Origin: Pseudomonas laurylsulfatiphila
GTDB lineage: Bacteria > Pseudomonadota > Gammaproteobacteria > Pseudomonadales > Pseudomonadaceae
Direction of reading: 5' to 3'
Length of the DNA: 64,000 bases
NCBI RefSeq assembly: GCF_002934665.1
Contig: NZ_NIRS01000008.1
Span: forward strand, 248,001-312,000
Shown here: piece after piece, positions 25,624 through 34,399 of the stretch
Layout: each line of letters begins with the position of its first letter
Numbering within the stretch: the first letter of the stretch is position 1
The notes under the pieces: generated by a model
The model's input: the letters and a program-made list of their open reading frames with translations, nothing else
Database searches by the model: none
What the model was told of the DNA's origin: nothing
Program-made: the position numbers and the translations under genes

Positions 25624-25714
25624 TCGCGAGCAAGCTCGCTCCCACAGTTGATTTGCGCCGGACGCAAGCGTTGTGAACGACGAAAAACATTGTGGGAGCG
25701 AGCTTGCTCGCGAT
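25624..25714. repeat. REP inverted pair (TGTGGGAGCGAGC family)
   Basis: TCGCGAGCAAGCTCGCTCCC reversed copy and TGTGGGAGCGAGCTTGCTCG forward copy in the gap between betT and the serine acetyltransferase gene. The rest of this 364-base gap holds the BetI-type palindrome and nothing coding. Confidence 0.92.
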
Positions 25715-25746
25715 GAGGCCAGACTAGTCAAAGAAGATTCAGGAGA

Positions 25747-26673
25747 CTACTTCTGCGCCCCATCCTCATGCTGCAGATTCGCCTGGGTCAGGTTGCTGCC
25801 CGCCGGCACGCTGCGGGTCAGCCAGACGTTGCCGCCAATGGTCGAACCCTGGCCGATGGTGATCCGCCCCAGGATCGTCGCCCCGGCATAAATCACCACG
25901 TCATCCTCGACAATCGGATGCCGCGGCTGGCCTTTCTGCAACTGGCCGTCTTCGTCCGCCGGGAAGCGCTTGGCGCCCAGGGTCACGGCCTGATAAATCC
26001 GCACACGCTCGCCGATGATCGCGGTTTCACCGATCACCACGCCGGTACCATGGTCGATGAAGAAACTGCGGCCGATCTGCGCGCCGGGGTGAATGTCGAT
26101 GCCCGTGGCCGAGTGGGCGATTTCCGCGCTGATACGCGCCAGCAACGGCAGCCCGGCACGGTACAAATGGTGGGCCAGCCGATGGTGAATCACCGCCAGG
26201 ATCCCCGGGTAGCACAACAGCACTTCATCGACACTGCGCGCCGCCGGGTCGCCGTGATAGGCCGCCAGTACGTCGGTGTCCAACAGGCTGCGCAACCCCG
26301 GCAGGGCGAGGGCGAAGTCCTGAATGATCTGGATGGTCTTGGCTTCGACTTCGGTATCGGCCTGGGCACTGTGGCGCGCGGCATAGCGCAATTCGAGTCG
26401 AGCCTGGGCCAACAGTGCATTCAACGCCACATCCAGCGTGTGGCCGACGTAGAAGTCTTCACTCTCTTCGCGCAGATCAACCGGCCCCAGGCGCATCGGG
26501 AACAACGCACCGCACAAGGCTTCGAGAATCTCTGCCATGGCCGCCCGGGAGGGCAGCTCGCGACCGCCCTGCTCAGTACTGGCCCGGCCATTTTGCGCTC
26601 GCCACTGCTCACGCGCGGTGCGCAGCTGGCTGACGATGGTCTGCAATTGCCAATGGCTGGAACGCTCACTCAC
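25747..26673 (-). CDS. epsC: Serine O-acetyltransferase (EpsC/CysE type)
   Basis: 308 residues, longer than the 260-270 of the main bacterial CysE and matching the EpsC-type branch. It transfers acetyl from acetyl-CoA to serine, making O-acetylserine for cysteine synthesis. An N-terminal helical domain ends around DPAAR (residues 142-146). A left-handed beta-helix follows, with DIHPGAQIG (193-201), DHGTGVVIGET (207-217) and hexapeptide repeats to about 290. It is divergent from the dcyD-tcy genes across 190 bases, so cysteine synthesis and cysteine/cystine use face each other. An alternative symbol is cysE. Confidence 0.9.
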   Translation of the reverse strand: MSERSSHWQLQTIVSQLRTAREQWRAQNGRASTEQGGRELPSRAAMAEILEALCGALFPMRLGPVDLREESEDFYVGHTLDVALNALLAQARLELRYAARHSAQADTEVEAKTIQIIQDFALALPGLRSLLDTDVLAAYHGDPAARSVDEVLLCYPGILAVIHHRLAHHLYRAGLPLLARISAEIAHSATGIDIHPGAQIGRSFFIDHGTGVVIGETAIIGERVRIYQAVTLGAKRFPADEDGQLQKGQPRHPIVEDDVVIYAGATILGRITIGQGSTIGGNVWLTRSVPAGSNLTQANLQHEDGAQK

Positions 26674-26863
26674 GGTAAAAACTCCTCACGGGCGACCGGA
26701 CTGTCTGGCCGCACTGACGGCGATTACTTTACGGCAAGGGCAGCGAGGCAAATTAAGAACCAATAATGCTGTGCTCATTACGATTAGCTATAAGCAATTG
26801 ACGGTTGCCCAGCCTTTTTCGCGTGCCTATAGTCCTGAGATCTTCCACGGCCAGTACGGACCC

Positions 26864-27856
26864 ATGATCAAACAACAGCTCGCCCGCTTTAACCGCCTCG
26901 ACCTACTCGGTCAACCCACCGCCCTGGAAAAACTCGAACGCCTGTCGACCTGGCTGGGTCGCGACGTATACGTCAAACGCGATGACCTGACACCGCTGGC
27001 AATGGGCGGCAACAAGCTGCGCAAACTCGAATACCTGGCCGCCGATGCGCTGGCCCAGGGTGCCGACACCTTGATCACCGCCGGCGCGCTGCAATCGAAC
27101 CACGTGCGCCAGACGGCCGCCATTGCGGCGAAACTGGGTCTGGGCTGCGTAGCCCTTCTGGAAAACCCCCTCGGCACCGATGACAACAATTACACCGGCA
27201 ACGGCAACCGCCTGCTGCTCGATCTGTTCGATGCCAAGGTCGAACTGGTGGAAAACCTCGACAACGCCGACGAACAACTGCAAGCCCTGGCCGACAGACT
27301 GCGCAACAACGGCAAGAAGCCGTACCTGGTGCCGATCGGAGGCTCCAACGCGCTGGGCGCACTCGGCTATGTACGTGCCGGGCTGGAACTGGCCGAACAG
27401 ATCAAGGACACCGGCCTGACGTTCGCCGCCGTGGTCCTGGCCTCGGGCAGTGCCGGCACCCACAGCGGTCTGGCACTGGCCTTGAGTGAAGCACTGCCGG
27501 ATCTGCCAGTGATCGGCGTGACGGTCTCGCGCAGCGATGAAGATCAGCGGCCAAAGGTACAAGGCCTGGCCGAACGCACTGCCGAGCTGTTGGGCGTGGA
27601 CCTGCCGGATGCTTTCAAGGTCGAGTTGTGGGACGAATACTTCGCCCCTCGTTATGGCGAGCCGAATGCCGGAACACTGGCGGCGGTGAAGCTGCTGGCG
27701 AGTCAGGAAGGCTTGCTGCTGGACCCGGTCTACACTGGCAAGGCCATGGCGGGCTTGCTGGACGGGATCGGGCGTCAGCGTTTCGACGAAGGTCCGATTA
27801 TCTTCCTGCACACTGGCGGGGCGCCGGCGTTGTTTGCCTATAAGGATTTTCTGTAG
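26864..27856 (+). CDS. dcyD: D-cysteine desulfhydrase
   Basis: 330 residues from the ATG at 26864. A PLP enzyme of the ACC-deaminase/D-cysteine desulfhydrase family that converts D-cysteine to pyruvate, ammonia and sulfide. The Schiff-base lysine lies in MGGNKLRKLEY (Lys51). QSNHVRQTAAIAAKLG and the Gly-rich phosphate loop ASGSAGTHSG are also present. A TATAGT -10-like box lies upstream near 26827. In E. coli the gene sits with the cystine importer, as here. Its TAG stop is supplied by the first bases of a REP element. Confidence 0.92.
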   Translation: MIKQQLARFNRLDLLGQPTALEKLERLSTWLGRDVYVKRDDLTPLAMGGNKLRKLEYLAADALAQGADTLITAGALQSNHVRQTAAIAAKLGLGCVALLENPLGTDDNNYTGNGNRLLLDLFDAKVELVENLDNADEQLQALADRLRNNGKKPYLVPIGGSNALGALGYVRAGLELAEQIKDTGLTFAAVVLASGSAGTHSGLALALSEALPDLPVIGVTVSRSDEDQRPKVQGLAERTAELLGVDLPDAFKVELWDEYFAPRYGEPNAGTLAAVKLLASQEGLLLDPVYTGKAMAGLLDGIGRQRFDEGPIIFLHTGGAPALFAYKDFL

Positions 27857-27951
27857 GAGCGAGCCTGCTCGCGATGGACGACAGGGCACCGCGGGGTGTC
27901 AGGTTGCCCGCGTTATCGTTGACGACCATCGCGAGCAAGCTCGCTCCTACA
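27852..27951. repeat. REP inverted pair fused to the dcyD 3' end
   Basis: CTGTAGGAGCGAGCCTGCTC forward, reverse copy ending GCTCCTACAG. The dcyD stop codon lies inside the first arm. Confidence 0.9.
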
Positions 27952-27976
27952 GTAGTAGAAACGCAAGCTATTCAAA

Positions 27977-28013
27977 AATGGAATAACCAGAAGAATAATT
28001 ATTATTTTCCATT
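27977..28013. promoter_or_regulatory. Candidate operator upstream of tcyJ
   Basis: An imperfect AT-rich dyad, AATGGAATAA (27977-27986) and TTATTTTCCATT (28002-28013). It lies about 150 bases before tcyJ in an otherwise featureless 303-base gap. The factor is unknown; CysB is a candidate from the gene context. Confidence 0.35.
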
Positions 28014-28159
28014 CTAAAAACGCCATCATATAGTCATGCTACAGGCGAATTTGCAGCGAGACGCATAAGCTGCATTAGGGCAGGATATCGCAGTCGTCCG
28101 AATCCCGAATTTGCCAACTTTCCTTAAGCGTCTTCCATAAGAAAACACAGGGGCTTGTC

Positions 28160-28960
28160 ATGAATTTTTCCGCACTACGTCGCAATCTGCTGGTGGGCTC
28201 GCTGGGCCTGGCACTGAGCGCCGGCCTGATTGGCCAAGCCGTTGCCGGTGAGCAACTGCAAAAAATCAAAGACGCCGGCGTGATCAACGTTGGCCTGGAA
28301 GGCACTTACCCACCGTTCAGTTTCGTCGATGCCGACGGCAAACTGGCCGGCTTCGAAGTCGAACTCTCCGAAGCACTGGCGCAAAAACTGGGTGTCAAAG
28401 CCAAGATTCAGCCAACCAAGTGGGACGGTATCCTCGCTGCTCTGGAATCCAAGCGCCTGGACGTTGTGGTCAATCAGGTCACCATCTCCGACGAGCGCAA
28501 GAAGAAGTATGACTTCTCCGAGCCCTACACCGTCTCCGGGATTCAGGCGCTGGTATTGAAGAGCAAAGAAGCCGCGTTGAACATCAGGACCGCCGCTGAC
28601 CTGTCCGGCAAGAAGGTCGGTGTGGGCCTGGGTACCAACTACGAGCAGTGGGTCCGAACCAACGTGCCGGGTGCTGACGTGCGCACCTACGACGATGATC
28701 CGACCAAGTTCGCCGACCTGAACAACGGTCGTACCGACGCCATCCTGATCGATCGCCTGGCCGCGCTTGAATACGCCAAGAAAGCACCGAAAACCGTCGC
28801 TGCCGGCCAAGCGTTCTCCCGTCAGGAGTCCGGTATTGCCCTGCGCAAAGGTGAGCCGGAACTACTGGCAGCCGTGAACAAGGCCCTCGACGAGCTGCGT
28901 GCCGACGGCACCCTGGCCAAGATCTCGGAAAAATACTTCCAAGCTGACGTCACTAAATAA
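28160..28960 (+). CDS. tcyJ: L-cystine ABC transporter, periplasmic binding protein
   Basis: 266 residues with a signal peptide (cleavage near AVAGEQ, residue 30). A type 2 solute-binding protein of the polar amino acid family: VINVGLEGTYPPFSFVDADG, given in part, VEVEL-like lobe contacts, and RLDVVVNQVTISDERKKKYDFS. It is equivalent to E. coli FliY/TcyJ and binds cystine. It is first of a tight operon: its TAA overlaps the tcyL ATG by one base. With dcyD and the serine acetyltransferase gene adjacent, it supplies cysteine sulfur. Confidence 0.9.
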   Translation: MNFSALRRNLLVGSLGLALSAGLIGQAVAGEQLQKIKDAGVINVGLEGTYPPFSFVDADGKLAGFEVELSEALAQKLGVKAKIQPTKWDGILAALESKRLDVVVNQVTISDERKKKYDFSEPYTVSGIQALVLKSKEAALNIRTAADLSGKKVGVGLGTNYEQWVRTNVPGADVRTYDDDPTKFADLNNGRTDAILIDRLAALEYAKKAPKTVAAGQAFSRQESGIALRKGEPELLAAVNKALDELRADGTLAKISEKYFQADVTK

Positions 28961-29625
28961 TGGAAGAAGCTTTCCAACTCGCACTGGACTCCGCGCCCTT
29001 CCTGCTCAAGGGCGCGTACTACACGGTCATCCTCAGTCTGGGTGGCATGTTCTTCGGCTTGCTGCTGGGCTTCGGCTTGGCATTGATGCGCCTGTCGCGC
29101 TTCAAACTGGTGAGCTGGATTGCCCGCATCTACGTGTCGTTCTTTCGCGGCACGCCGTTGCTGGTGCAACTGTTCGTGATCTATTACGGCTTGCCGCAAC
29201 TGGGTCTGGAACTGGATCCGCTGCCAGCGGCCCTGATCGGCTTCTCGCTGAACATGGCCGCCTACGCCTGTGAAATCCTGCGCGCGGCGATCGGATCGAT
29301 CGAACGCGGCCAGTGGGAAGCCGCTGCAAGCATCGGCATGACCCGTGCACAGACTCTGCGCCGGGCCATCCTGCCGCAAGCGATGCGCACGGCACTACCG
29401 CCGCTGGGCAACAGCTTCATTTCGCTGGTCAAGGACACCGCACTGGCCGCCACCATTCAGGTGCCGGAGCTGTTCCGTCAGGCGCAGCTGATTACCGCCC
29501 GGACTTTCGAAGTCTTCACCATGTATCTTGCCGCCGCGCTGATCTACTGGATTCTGGCCACGGTGCTGTCGCACCTGCAGAACAAGTTGGAAGAGCGGGC
29601 CAATCGGCACGACCAGGAGTCCTGA
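28960..29625 (+). CDS. tcyL: L-cystine ABC transporter, permease
   Basis: 221 residues, a typical His/Glu/Gln/Arg-family permease of about five helices. The characteristic GTPLLVQLFVIYYGLPQLG and the EAA-like loop REAAS-type WEAAASIGMTRAQTLRRAIL are present. It forms the inner-membrane channel for cystine with TcyN. It starts inside the tcyJ stop and ends four bases before tcyN. Confidence 0.93.
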   Translation: MEEAFQLALDSAPFLLKGAYYTVILSLGGMFFGLLLGFGLALMRLSRFKLVSWIARIYVSFFRGTPLLVQLFVIYYGLPQLGLELDPLPAALIGFSLNMAAYACEILRAAIGSIERGQWEAAASIGMTRAQTLRRAILPQAMRTALPPLGNSFISLVKDTALAATIQVPELFRQAQLITARTFEVFTMYLAAALIYWILATVLSHLQNKLEERANRHDQES

Positions 29626-29629
29626 CCCC

Positions 29630-30385
29630 ATGATTGTCGTGGAAAAACTGACAAAGCAGTTCAAGGGTCAAGTCGTGCTCAATGGCATCGATCTTGAGGT
29701 CAAGGAAGGCGAGGTGGTCGCGATCATCGGCCCCAGCGGTTCGGGCAAGACCACCTTTCTGCGCTGCCTGAATTTTCTGGAAGAACCCACCAGCGGCCGG
29801 ATCAAGGTCGGCGATATCGAGATCGATACCAGCCGTCCCCTGAACCAGCAGCAGAGCCTGGTGCGACGCTTGCGCCAGCACGTGGGCTTCGTGTTCCAGA
29901 ACTTCAACTTGTTCCCCCATCGCACCGCCCTGGAAAACGTCACCGAAGGCCCGATCGTGGTCAAGAAGACCCCGCACGCCGACGCTGTAGCCCTGGGCAA
30001 AAAACTCTTGGCCAAGGTCGGTCTGGCGGGCAAGGAGGACGCTTACCCGCGTCGCCTTTCCGGTGGCCAGCAACAGCGCGTGGCGATTGCCCGGGCGCTG
30101 GCGATGGAGCCCGAAGTGATCCTGTTCGATGAGCCGACCTCGGCCCTCGACCCGGAACTGGTGGGCGAGGTATTGGCGACCATCCGCGGCCTGGCCGAAG
30201 AGAAACGCACCATGGTGATCGTCACCCACGAAATGGGTTTTGCCCGGGACGTGGCCAACCGTGTGGTGTTTTTCGACAAGGGCGTGATCGTCGAACAAGG
30301 CGAAGCGAAGGCGTTGTTTGCCAACCCGAAAGAAGAGCGAACCCGGCAGTTCCTGAGCAAGTTCCTGAATAACGCTCACAACTAA
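29630..30385 (+). CDS. tcyN: L-cystine ABC transporter, ATP-binding protein
   Basis: 251 residues. Walker A is GPSGSGKTT, the Q-loop is VFQNFNLFPH, the signature is LSGGQQQRVAIARAL, Walker B is VILFDEPTSALD, and the H-loop is VTHEMGFARD. It is the ATPase of the cystine importer and last gene of the tcyJLN operon. A tight 6-bp dyad (ACTTCC/GGAAGT, 30408-30425) follows but has no T-run, so I do not call it a terminator. Confidence 0.94.
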   Translation: MIVVEKLTKQFKGQVVLNGIDLEVKEGEVVAIIGPSGSGKTTFLRCLNFLEEPTSGRIKVGDIEIDTSRPLNQQQSLVRRLRQHVGFVFQNFNLFPHRTALENVTEGPIVVKKTPHADAVALGKKLLAKVGLAGKEDAYPRRLSGGQQQRVAIARALAMEPEVILFDEPTSALDPELVGEVLATIRGLAEEKRTMVIVTHEMGFARDVANRVVFFDKGVIVEQGEAKALFANPKEERTRQFLSKFLNNAHN

Positions 30386-30867
30386 AAACTCTGCGCAACA
30401 ACGGTAAACTTCCATGGATGGAAGTGACACCCCTCGAAAGACGCTTCATTAATACCAAATCAAACTCATCTATTTAACATGCATCTCCTGTACACGTGCA
30501 CGGTACAAATATATGCATCATGCTAATTAAGCAATGCCAATTCAATCAGTTCCTCTGTCGTAAGACGGTGCCCACGATTTGCACCATTCCACCCATTTCC
30601 CCCCGCTTTCAGCAGAAAAATTCGACGCACAGGCATAGTTTAATTACTTTGAACCGTAGGAACTTTCTGAATAGCACCATAGAACCACCATAACTAATAA
30701 ATCTTATTGACACCTGATCCCTCTGACTCTTATCTAGTCTCCAGCCAGCGACACTCATCACATCTAACTCATTATTCCCGCTCAAAGTAATGAATGGTTT
30801 ATCTGTTCGATTATTGGTTTTTGATATTCCAGAAACGGACTTCGTTGCAAGACTTCAAGGAGACTTC
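30386..30867. other. 482-base AT-rich non-coding region
   Basis: Distinctly richer in A and T than its surroundings. Short frames inside have no ribosome-binding sites or family resemblance. It probably carries the promoter of the following gene. No repeat or RNA structure stood out. Confidence 0.5.
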
Positions 30868-31632
30868 ATGAATAGCACCTCGAACAAATCCGGGCTTGCG
30901 GCCCCAACCCTGGCGCAATCCAACAAGGCCGGCATCAACGTCACCTGCGCGGCGCACCTGCTGATCGATGTGGCGCCCTACCCCGCCATGGACGCAGGAG
31001 ACCTGGTCGAACTGTTCTGGGACAACTGCTACGTGGCCTCCCGCGTGCTGACGGCCAGTGATGTCGGCCGACCGGTGCAGTTGCGGGTGCCTGAGAGTTT
31101 TGTCGCCAACGGTACCTCGCGCATTCACTACCGGGTCATGCAGATTGGTCGGGGTCCGGCGGTATCGGCCAGTCAAAACGTGCAGATCAAACTCGACTGT
31201 CCAGGCGGCCAACCCTCGGCGCTGTGCGGCGATGAAAACCAGTGCCTGGCGCCGGTGAGCATTCCCGAGGCGATTCGCCGTCAGGGGGTCAATCCGAGTC
31301 AGGTCAAACGCGGTGTTCCCTTGACCATCGAGCCGTACCTGAACATGGCCGTCGACGACGAAATTACCCTGCGCTGGGGCGATGTGCGCCTGGATCTGCC
31401 ACCGCTCAAGTCCGCCGATGTGGGTCAGCCGATCCAGGTCTGGATACCGCCGGCCATCATCCTCGAAGCCGGCGAAGATCTGCGGCTGGAAGTGACGTAC
31501 TGCATTCTCGATCGGGTGGGCAACAACTCCCGCTGGGCACCGGCCCGCACGCTGAAGATCGGTTGCGCCAATCCTTATCTGAAAGTCCCGAAGAGACAGC
31601 ACCTCAAGGCTGCCGAGGCCCACAGACGATGA
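30868..31632 (+). CDS. Unrecognised protein with two related beta-rich repeats
   Basis: 254 residues from the ATG at 30868, with AAGGAGA upstream. No signal peptide. Two halves resemble each other: in the first, PAMDAGDLVELFWDN, then SDVGRPVQLRVPESFV; in the second, LNMAVDDEITLRWGD, then ADVGQPIQVWIPPAII. Each is followed by a strand-rich segment ending in a Cys (KLDCPGG; KIGCANP). The pattern suggests two tandem Ig-like beta-sandwich modules. Similar modules occur as repeats in larger Pseudomonas proteins, but I cannot name a family or function. It is flanked by an AT-rich gap and a REP pair and appears monocistronic. Confidence 0.6.
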   Translation: MNSTSNKSGLAAPTLAQSNKAGINVTCAAHLLIDVAPYPAMDAGDLVELFWDNCYVASRVLTASDVGRPVQLRVPESFVANGTSRIHYRVMQIGRGPAVSASQNVQIKLDCPGGQPSALCGDENQCLAPVSIPEAIRRQGVNPSQVKRGVPLTIEPYLNMAVDDEITLRWGDVRLDLPPLKSADVGQPIQVWIPPAIILEAGEDLRLEVTYCILDRVGNNSRWAPARTLKIGCANPYLKVPKRQHLKAAEAHRR

Positions 31633-31949
31633 TGTCGTTACTGTAAAAATTCAAAAGATCGCAGCCTTCGGCAGCTCCTACAGGGTTAAGGCATAAACCC
31701 CTGTAGGAGCTGCCGAAGGCTGCGATCTTGGCGACAGCGCCATTGCCACCCTTCTATCAATATTCCTAAAAGTTAGTTCATAAAATATTTATACACGTTT
31801 AGGGTATATACACCGGACCACCGGACATTCTTGTTTTCATGCGCGGCCACAAGCGGCGCTTCCATGAGATGTGAGGTAGGTATGGTCCGGAACACAATCA
31901 CCCCAGTGCAGATCGCCAGGGCATTGCGAGCAGCCAAGGAGTGGCACTG
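31633..31949. other. 317-base gap: REP pair and AT-rich promoter region of the sfnB operon
   Basis: After the REP pair (31655-31729), an AT-rich tract runs from about 31755 to 31810 and contains ATAAAATATTTATA and a GTATATAC palindrome. It probably holds the promoter of the following sulfur operon. No reading frame of interest. Confidence 0.5.
31655..31729. repeat. REP inverted pair (GTAGGAGCTGCC family)
   Basis: AAGATCGCAGCCTTCGGCAG arm and its complement starting at 31703, around a roughly 20-base loop. Same family as 275-351. Confidence 0.92.
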
Positions 31950-33182
31950 ATGTCCAGTCTGGCAGATGCAATCGTCCAGAGTGACCTGGACATCGCCCCG
32001 TTGTTGTTGCCCGCGCAAATCTTGCGCAACGATGCCCAAGCCATCAAGGCAGCCCACGAACTGGCGCACGTCGCGCGCCTGCAAGCAGCCAAACGTGACC
32101 AGTTGCGCAAGCTCCCATGGTCCGAAATCGAACTGTTCACCCGCAGCGGACTGGGCAGCATTTCCATCCCCCGCGAGTACGGTGGCCCGCAGGTTTCGTT
32201 CGTCACCCTGGCCGAGGTCTTCGCGATCATTTCCGCCGCCGACCCGGCGCTTGGGCAGATCCCGCAAAACCAGTTCGGCATTCTTAACCTGATCCTCGGC
32301 AGCGCCACCGAAGCGCAGAAAAGGCAACTGTTCAAAAGCGTGCTCGATGGCTGGCGCATCGGCAATGCCGGGCCGGAGCGCGGCACCAAAAACACACTGG
32401 AACTGAAGGCTCGCCTCACTGCCGACGGCGTCCTCAACGGCCAGAAGTTCTATTCCACCGGTGCACTGTTCGCCCATTGGGTTGCGGTCAAGGCATTGAA
32501 CGACGACGGCAAACAAGTGCTGGCGTTCATCCGTCGCGGCACGCCGGGATTACGCATCGTCGATGACTGGTCCGGCTTTGGTCAGCGCACCACCGCCAGC
32601 GGCACGATTTTGCTCAACAACGTGCAGGTCGACCCCGAACTGGTTGTGGATAACTGGCGGATCAATGACACACCGAACATCCAGGGCGCCGTCTCTCAAC
32701 TGATTCAGGCGGCCATCGACGCCGGTATCGCCCGGGGCGCCATCGACGACGCCATCGACTTCGTGAAAACCCGCGCCCGGCCGTGGATCGACGCCAAGGT
32801 CGAGCGAGCCAGCGATGACCTGTACGTGATCGCCGATATCGGCAAACTGAAAATCGAACTGCACGCCGCCGAAGCGCTGCTGCGCAAAGCCGGGCAGGTG
32901 CTCGATGAAGTCAGCGCCGCACCGCTCACCGCAGAGTCCGCCGCCCGCGCCTCGATTGCCGTGGCCGAAGCCAAAGTGCTGACCACTGAGATTTCGTTGC
33001 TGGCCAGCGAAAAGCTGTTCGAACTGGCCGGCAGCCGCGCCACCCTCGCCGAATTCAACCTCGACCGCCACTGGCGCAACGCCCGGGTGCACACGCTGCA
33101 CGATCCGGTGCGCTGGAAATACCACGCCATCGGCGCCTATCGCCTCAACGGCACGCTGCCTAATCGTCATTCCTGGATTTAA
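31950..33182 (+). CDS. SfnB-family sulfur acquisition oxidoreductase (acyl-CoA dehydrogenase fold), copy 1
   Basis: 410 residues from the ATG at 31950 (AAGGAG eight bases upstream); a GTG at 31941 overlaps that site and is unlikely. Acyl-CoA-dehydrogenase fold: FTRSGLGSISIPREYGG, GQIPQNQFGIL, the mid-domain TIVDDWSGFGQRTTASGT (read here as VDDWSGFGQRTTASG), and a C-terminal helical bundle ending LDRHWRNARVHTLHDPVRWK. This end is diagnostic for the SfnB/DszC-like branch of FMN-dependent monooxygenases used in sulfone and sulfonate sulfur scavenging. Substrate unknown. It is first of a run of six cooriented genes ending with a MetQNI-type importer. Confidence 0.85.
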   Translation: MSSLADAIVQSDLDIAPLLLPAQILRNDAQAIKAAHELAHVARLQAAKRDQLRKLPWSEIELFTRSGLGSISIPREYGGPQVSFVTLAEVFAIISAADPALGQIPQNQFGILNLILGSATEAQKRQLFKSVLDGWRIGNAGPERGTKNTLELKARLTADGVLNGQKFYSTGALFAHWVAVKALNDDGKQVLAFIRRGTPGLRIVDDWSGFGQRTTASGTILLNNVQVDPELVVDNWRINDTPNIQGAVSQLIQAAIDAGIARGAIDDAIDFVKTRARPWIDAKVERASDDLYVIADIGKLKIELHAAEALLRKAGQVLDEVSAAPLTAESAARASIAVAEAKVLTTEISLLASEKLFELAGSRATLAEFNLDRHWRNARVHTLHDPVRWKYHAIGAYRLNGTLPNRHSWI

Positions 33183-33205
33183 CGACCAGACATCTGGAGA
33201 AGCAC

Positions 33206-34399
33206 ATGAGCATTTCTCAACACGTCGCGGTCATCACCAGCGATGAGCAAGCCCTGATTGTCGCCAGCGATCTGGCCGAAGACTTCAAACGCGACAGCGC
33301 CCTGCGCGACCGCGAGCGCCGCTTGCCACACCCCGAACTGGAGGTGTTTTCCCGCTCGGGCCTGTGGGGCATCAGCGTGCCAAAGGAATATGGCGGCGCC
33401 GGTGTTTCCAACGTCACCCTGGCCAAGGTCATCGCCCTGATCGCCCAGGCCGACGGCTCGCTGGGGCAAATTCCGCAGAACCATTTTTATGCCCTCGAAG
33501 TGCTGCGCGTGAACGGCAGCCACGAGCAGAAAAAACGTCTTTATGCCGAAGTGCTGGCCGGCCAGCGCTTCGGTAATGCCCTCGCCGAACTCGGCACCAA
33601 AACCGCCCATGATCGCATCACCAGCCTGACTCGCGATGGCAGCGGCTATCGCATCAATGGCCGCAAGTTCTACGCCACCGGTGCGATTTACGCCCAGCGC
33701 ATTCCCACCTCGGTGGTGGATGAAAACGGTGTGCAGCAACTGGCATTCGTCCCGCACAACAGCAAGGGCCTCACCGTAATTGACGACTGGAGCGGCTTCG
33801 GCCAGCGCACCACCGGCAGCGGTTCGGTGGTGTTCGAAGACGTCTACGTCGCTGCCGAAGACGTCATCCCCTTTCAAAGCGCCTTCGAGCGCCCGACCCC
33901 GGTCGGCCCGCTGGCGCAGATTCTCCATGCCGCCATCGACACCGGCATCGCCCGCGCCGCGTATGAGGATGCGCTGCACTTCGTGCGCACCAAAACCCGG
34001 CCGTGGATCGACGCCACCCACGAAAAAGCCACGGACGATCCACTGACCCTCAAGAGCTTCGGCCACCTGAGCATTCGCCTGCACGCCGCCGAGGCACTGC
34101 TGGAGCGTGCTGGCGAATACCTCGACAAAGCCCAGGCCGACACCCAGGCCGAGACCGTCGCAGCCGCATCGATTGCCGTCGCCGAAGCCCGTGCCCTGAG
34201 CACCGAAATCTCCCTGGCCGCCGGCAGCACGCTGTTCGAACTGGCCGGCAGCCAGGCGACCTTGATCGAACACGGTCTCGACCGCCACTGGCGCAACGCC
34301 CGGGTGCACACCCTGCACGACCCGGCGCGCTGGAAGTACCACGCCGTGGGCAACTACTACCTCAACGATGAAAACCCGCCACTGCGGGGGACCATCTGA
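33206..34399 (+). CDS. SfnB-family sulfur acquisition oxidoreductase, copy 2
   Basis: 397 residues, a paralogue of the preceding gene product: VFSRSGLWGISVPKEYGGAG, DDWSGFGQRTTGSG, and the same LDRHWRNARVHTLHDPARWK end. The two may act on different sulfur compounds or form a mixed complex; the sequence does not decide. The ribosome-binding site GGAGAAG precedes the ATG, 23 bases after copy 1. Its TGA directly abuts the ATG of the flavin monooxygenase gene, so coupling is likely. Confidence 0.87.
   Translation: MSISQHVAVITSDEQALIVASDLAEDFKRDSALRDRERRLPHPELEVFSRSGLWGISVPKEYGGAGVSNVTLAKVIALIAQADGSLGQIPQNHFYALEVLRVNGSHEQKKRLYAEVLAGQRFGNALAELGTKTAHDRITSLTRDGSGYRINGRKFYATGAIYAQRIPTSVVDENGVQQLAFVPHNSKGLTVIDDWSGFGQRTTGSGSVVFEDVYVAAEDVIPFQSAFERPTPVGPLAQILHAAIDTGIARAAYEDALHFVRTKTRPWIDATHEKATDDPLTLKSFGHLSIRLHAAEALLERAGEYLDKAQADTQAETVAAASIAVAEARALSTEISLAAGSTLFELAGSQATLIEHGLDRHWRNARVHTLHDPARWKYHAVGNYYLNDENPPLRGTI

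Noticed and set aside
30408..30425. Dyad after tcyN as terminator
   Set aside because: Short stem with no following T-run.
30496..30693. 65-residue frame in the AT-rich gap
   Set aside because: No ribosome-binding site, odd composition and no resemblance to a known family.
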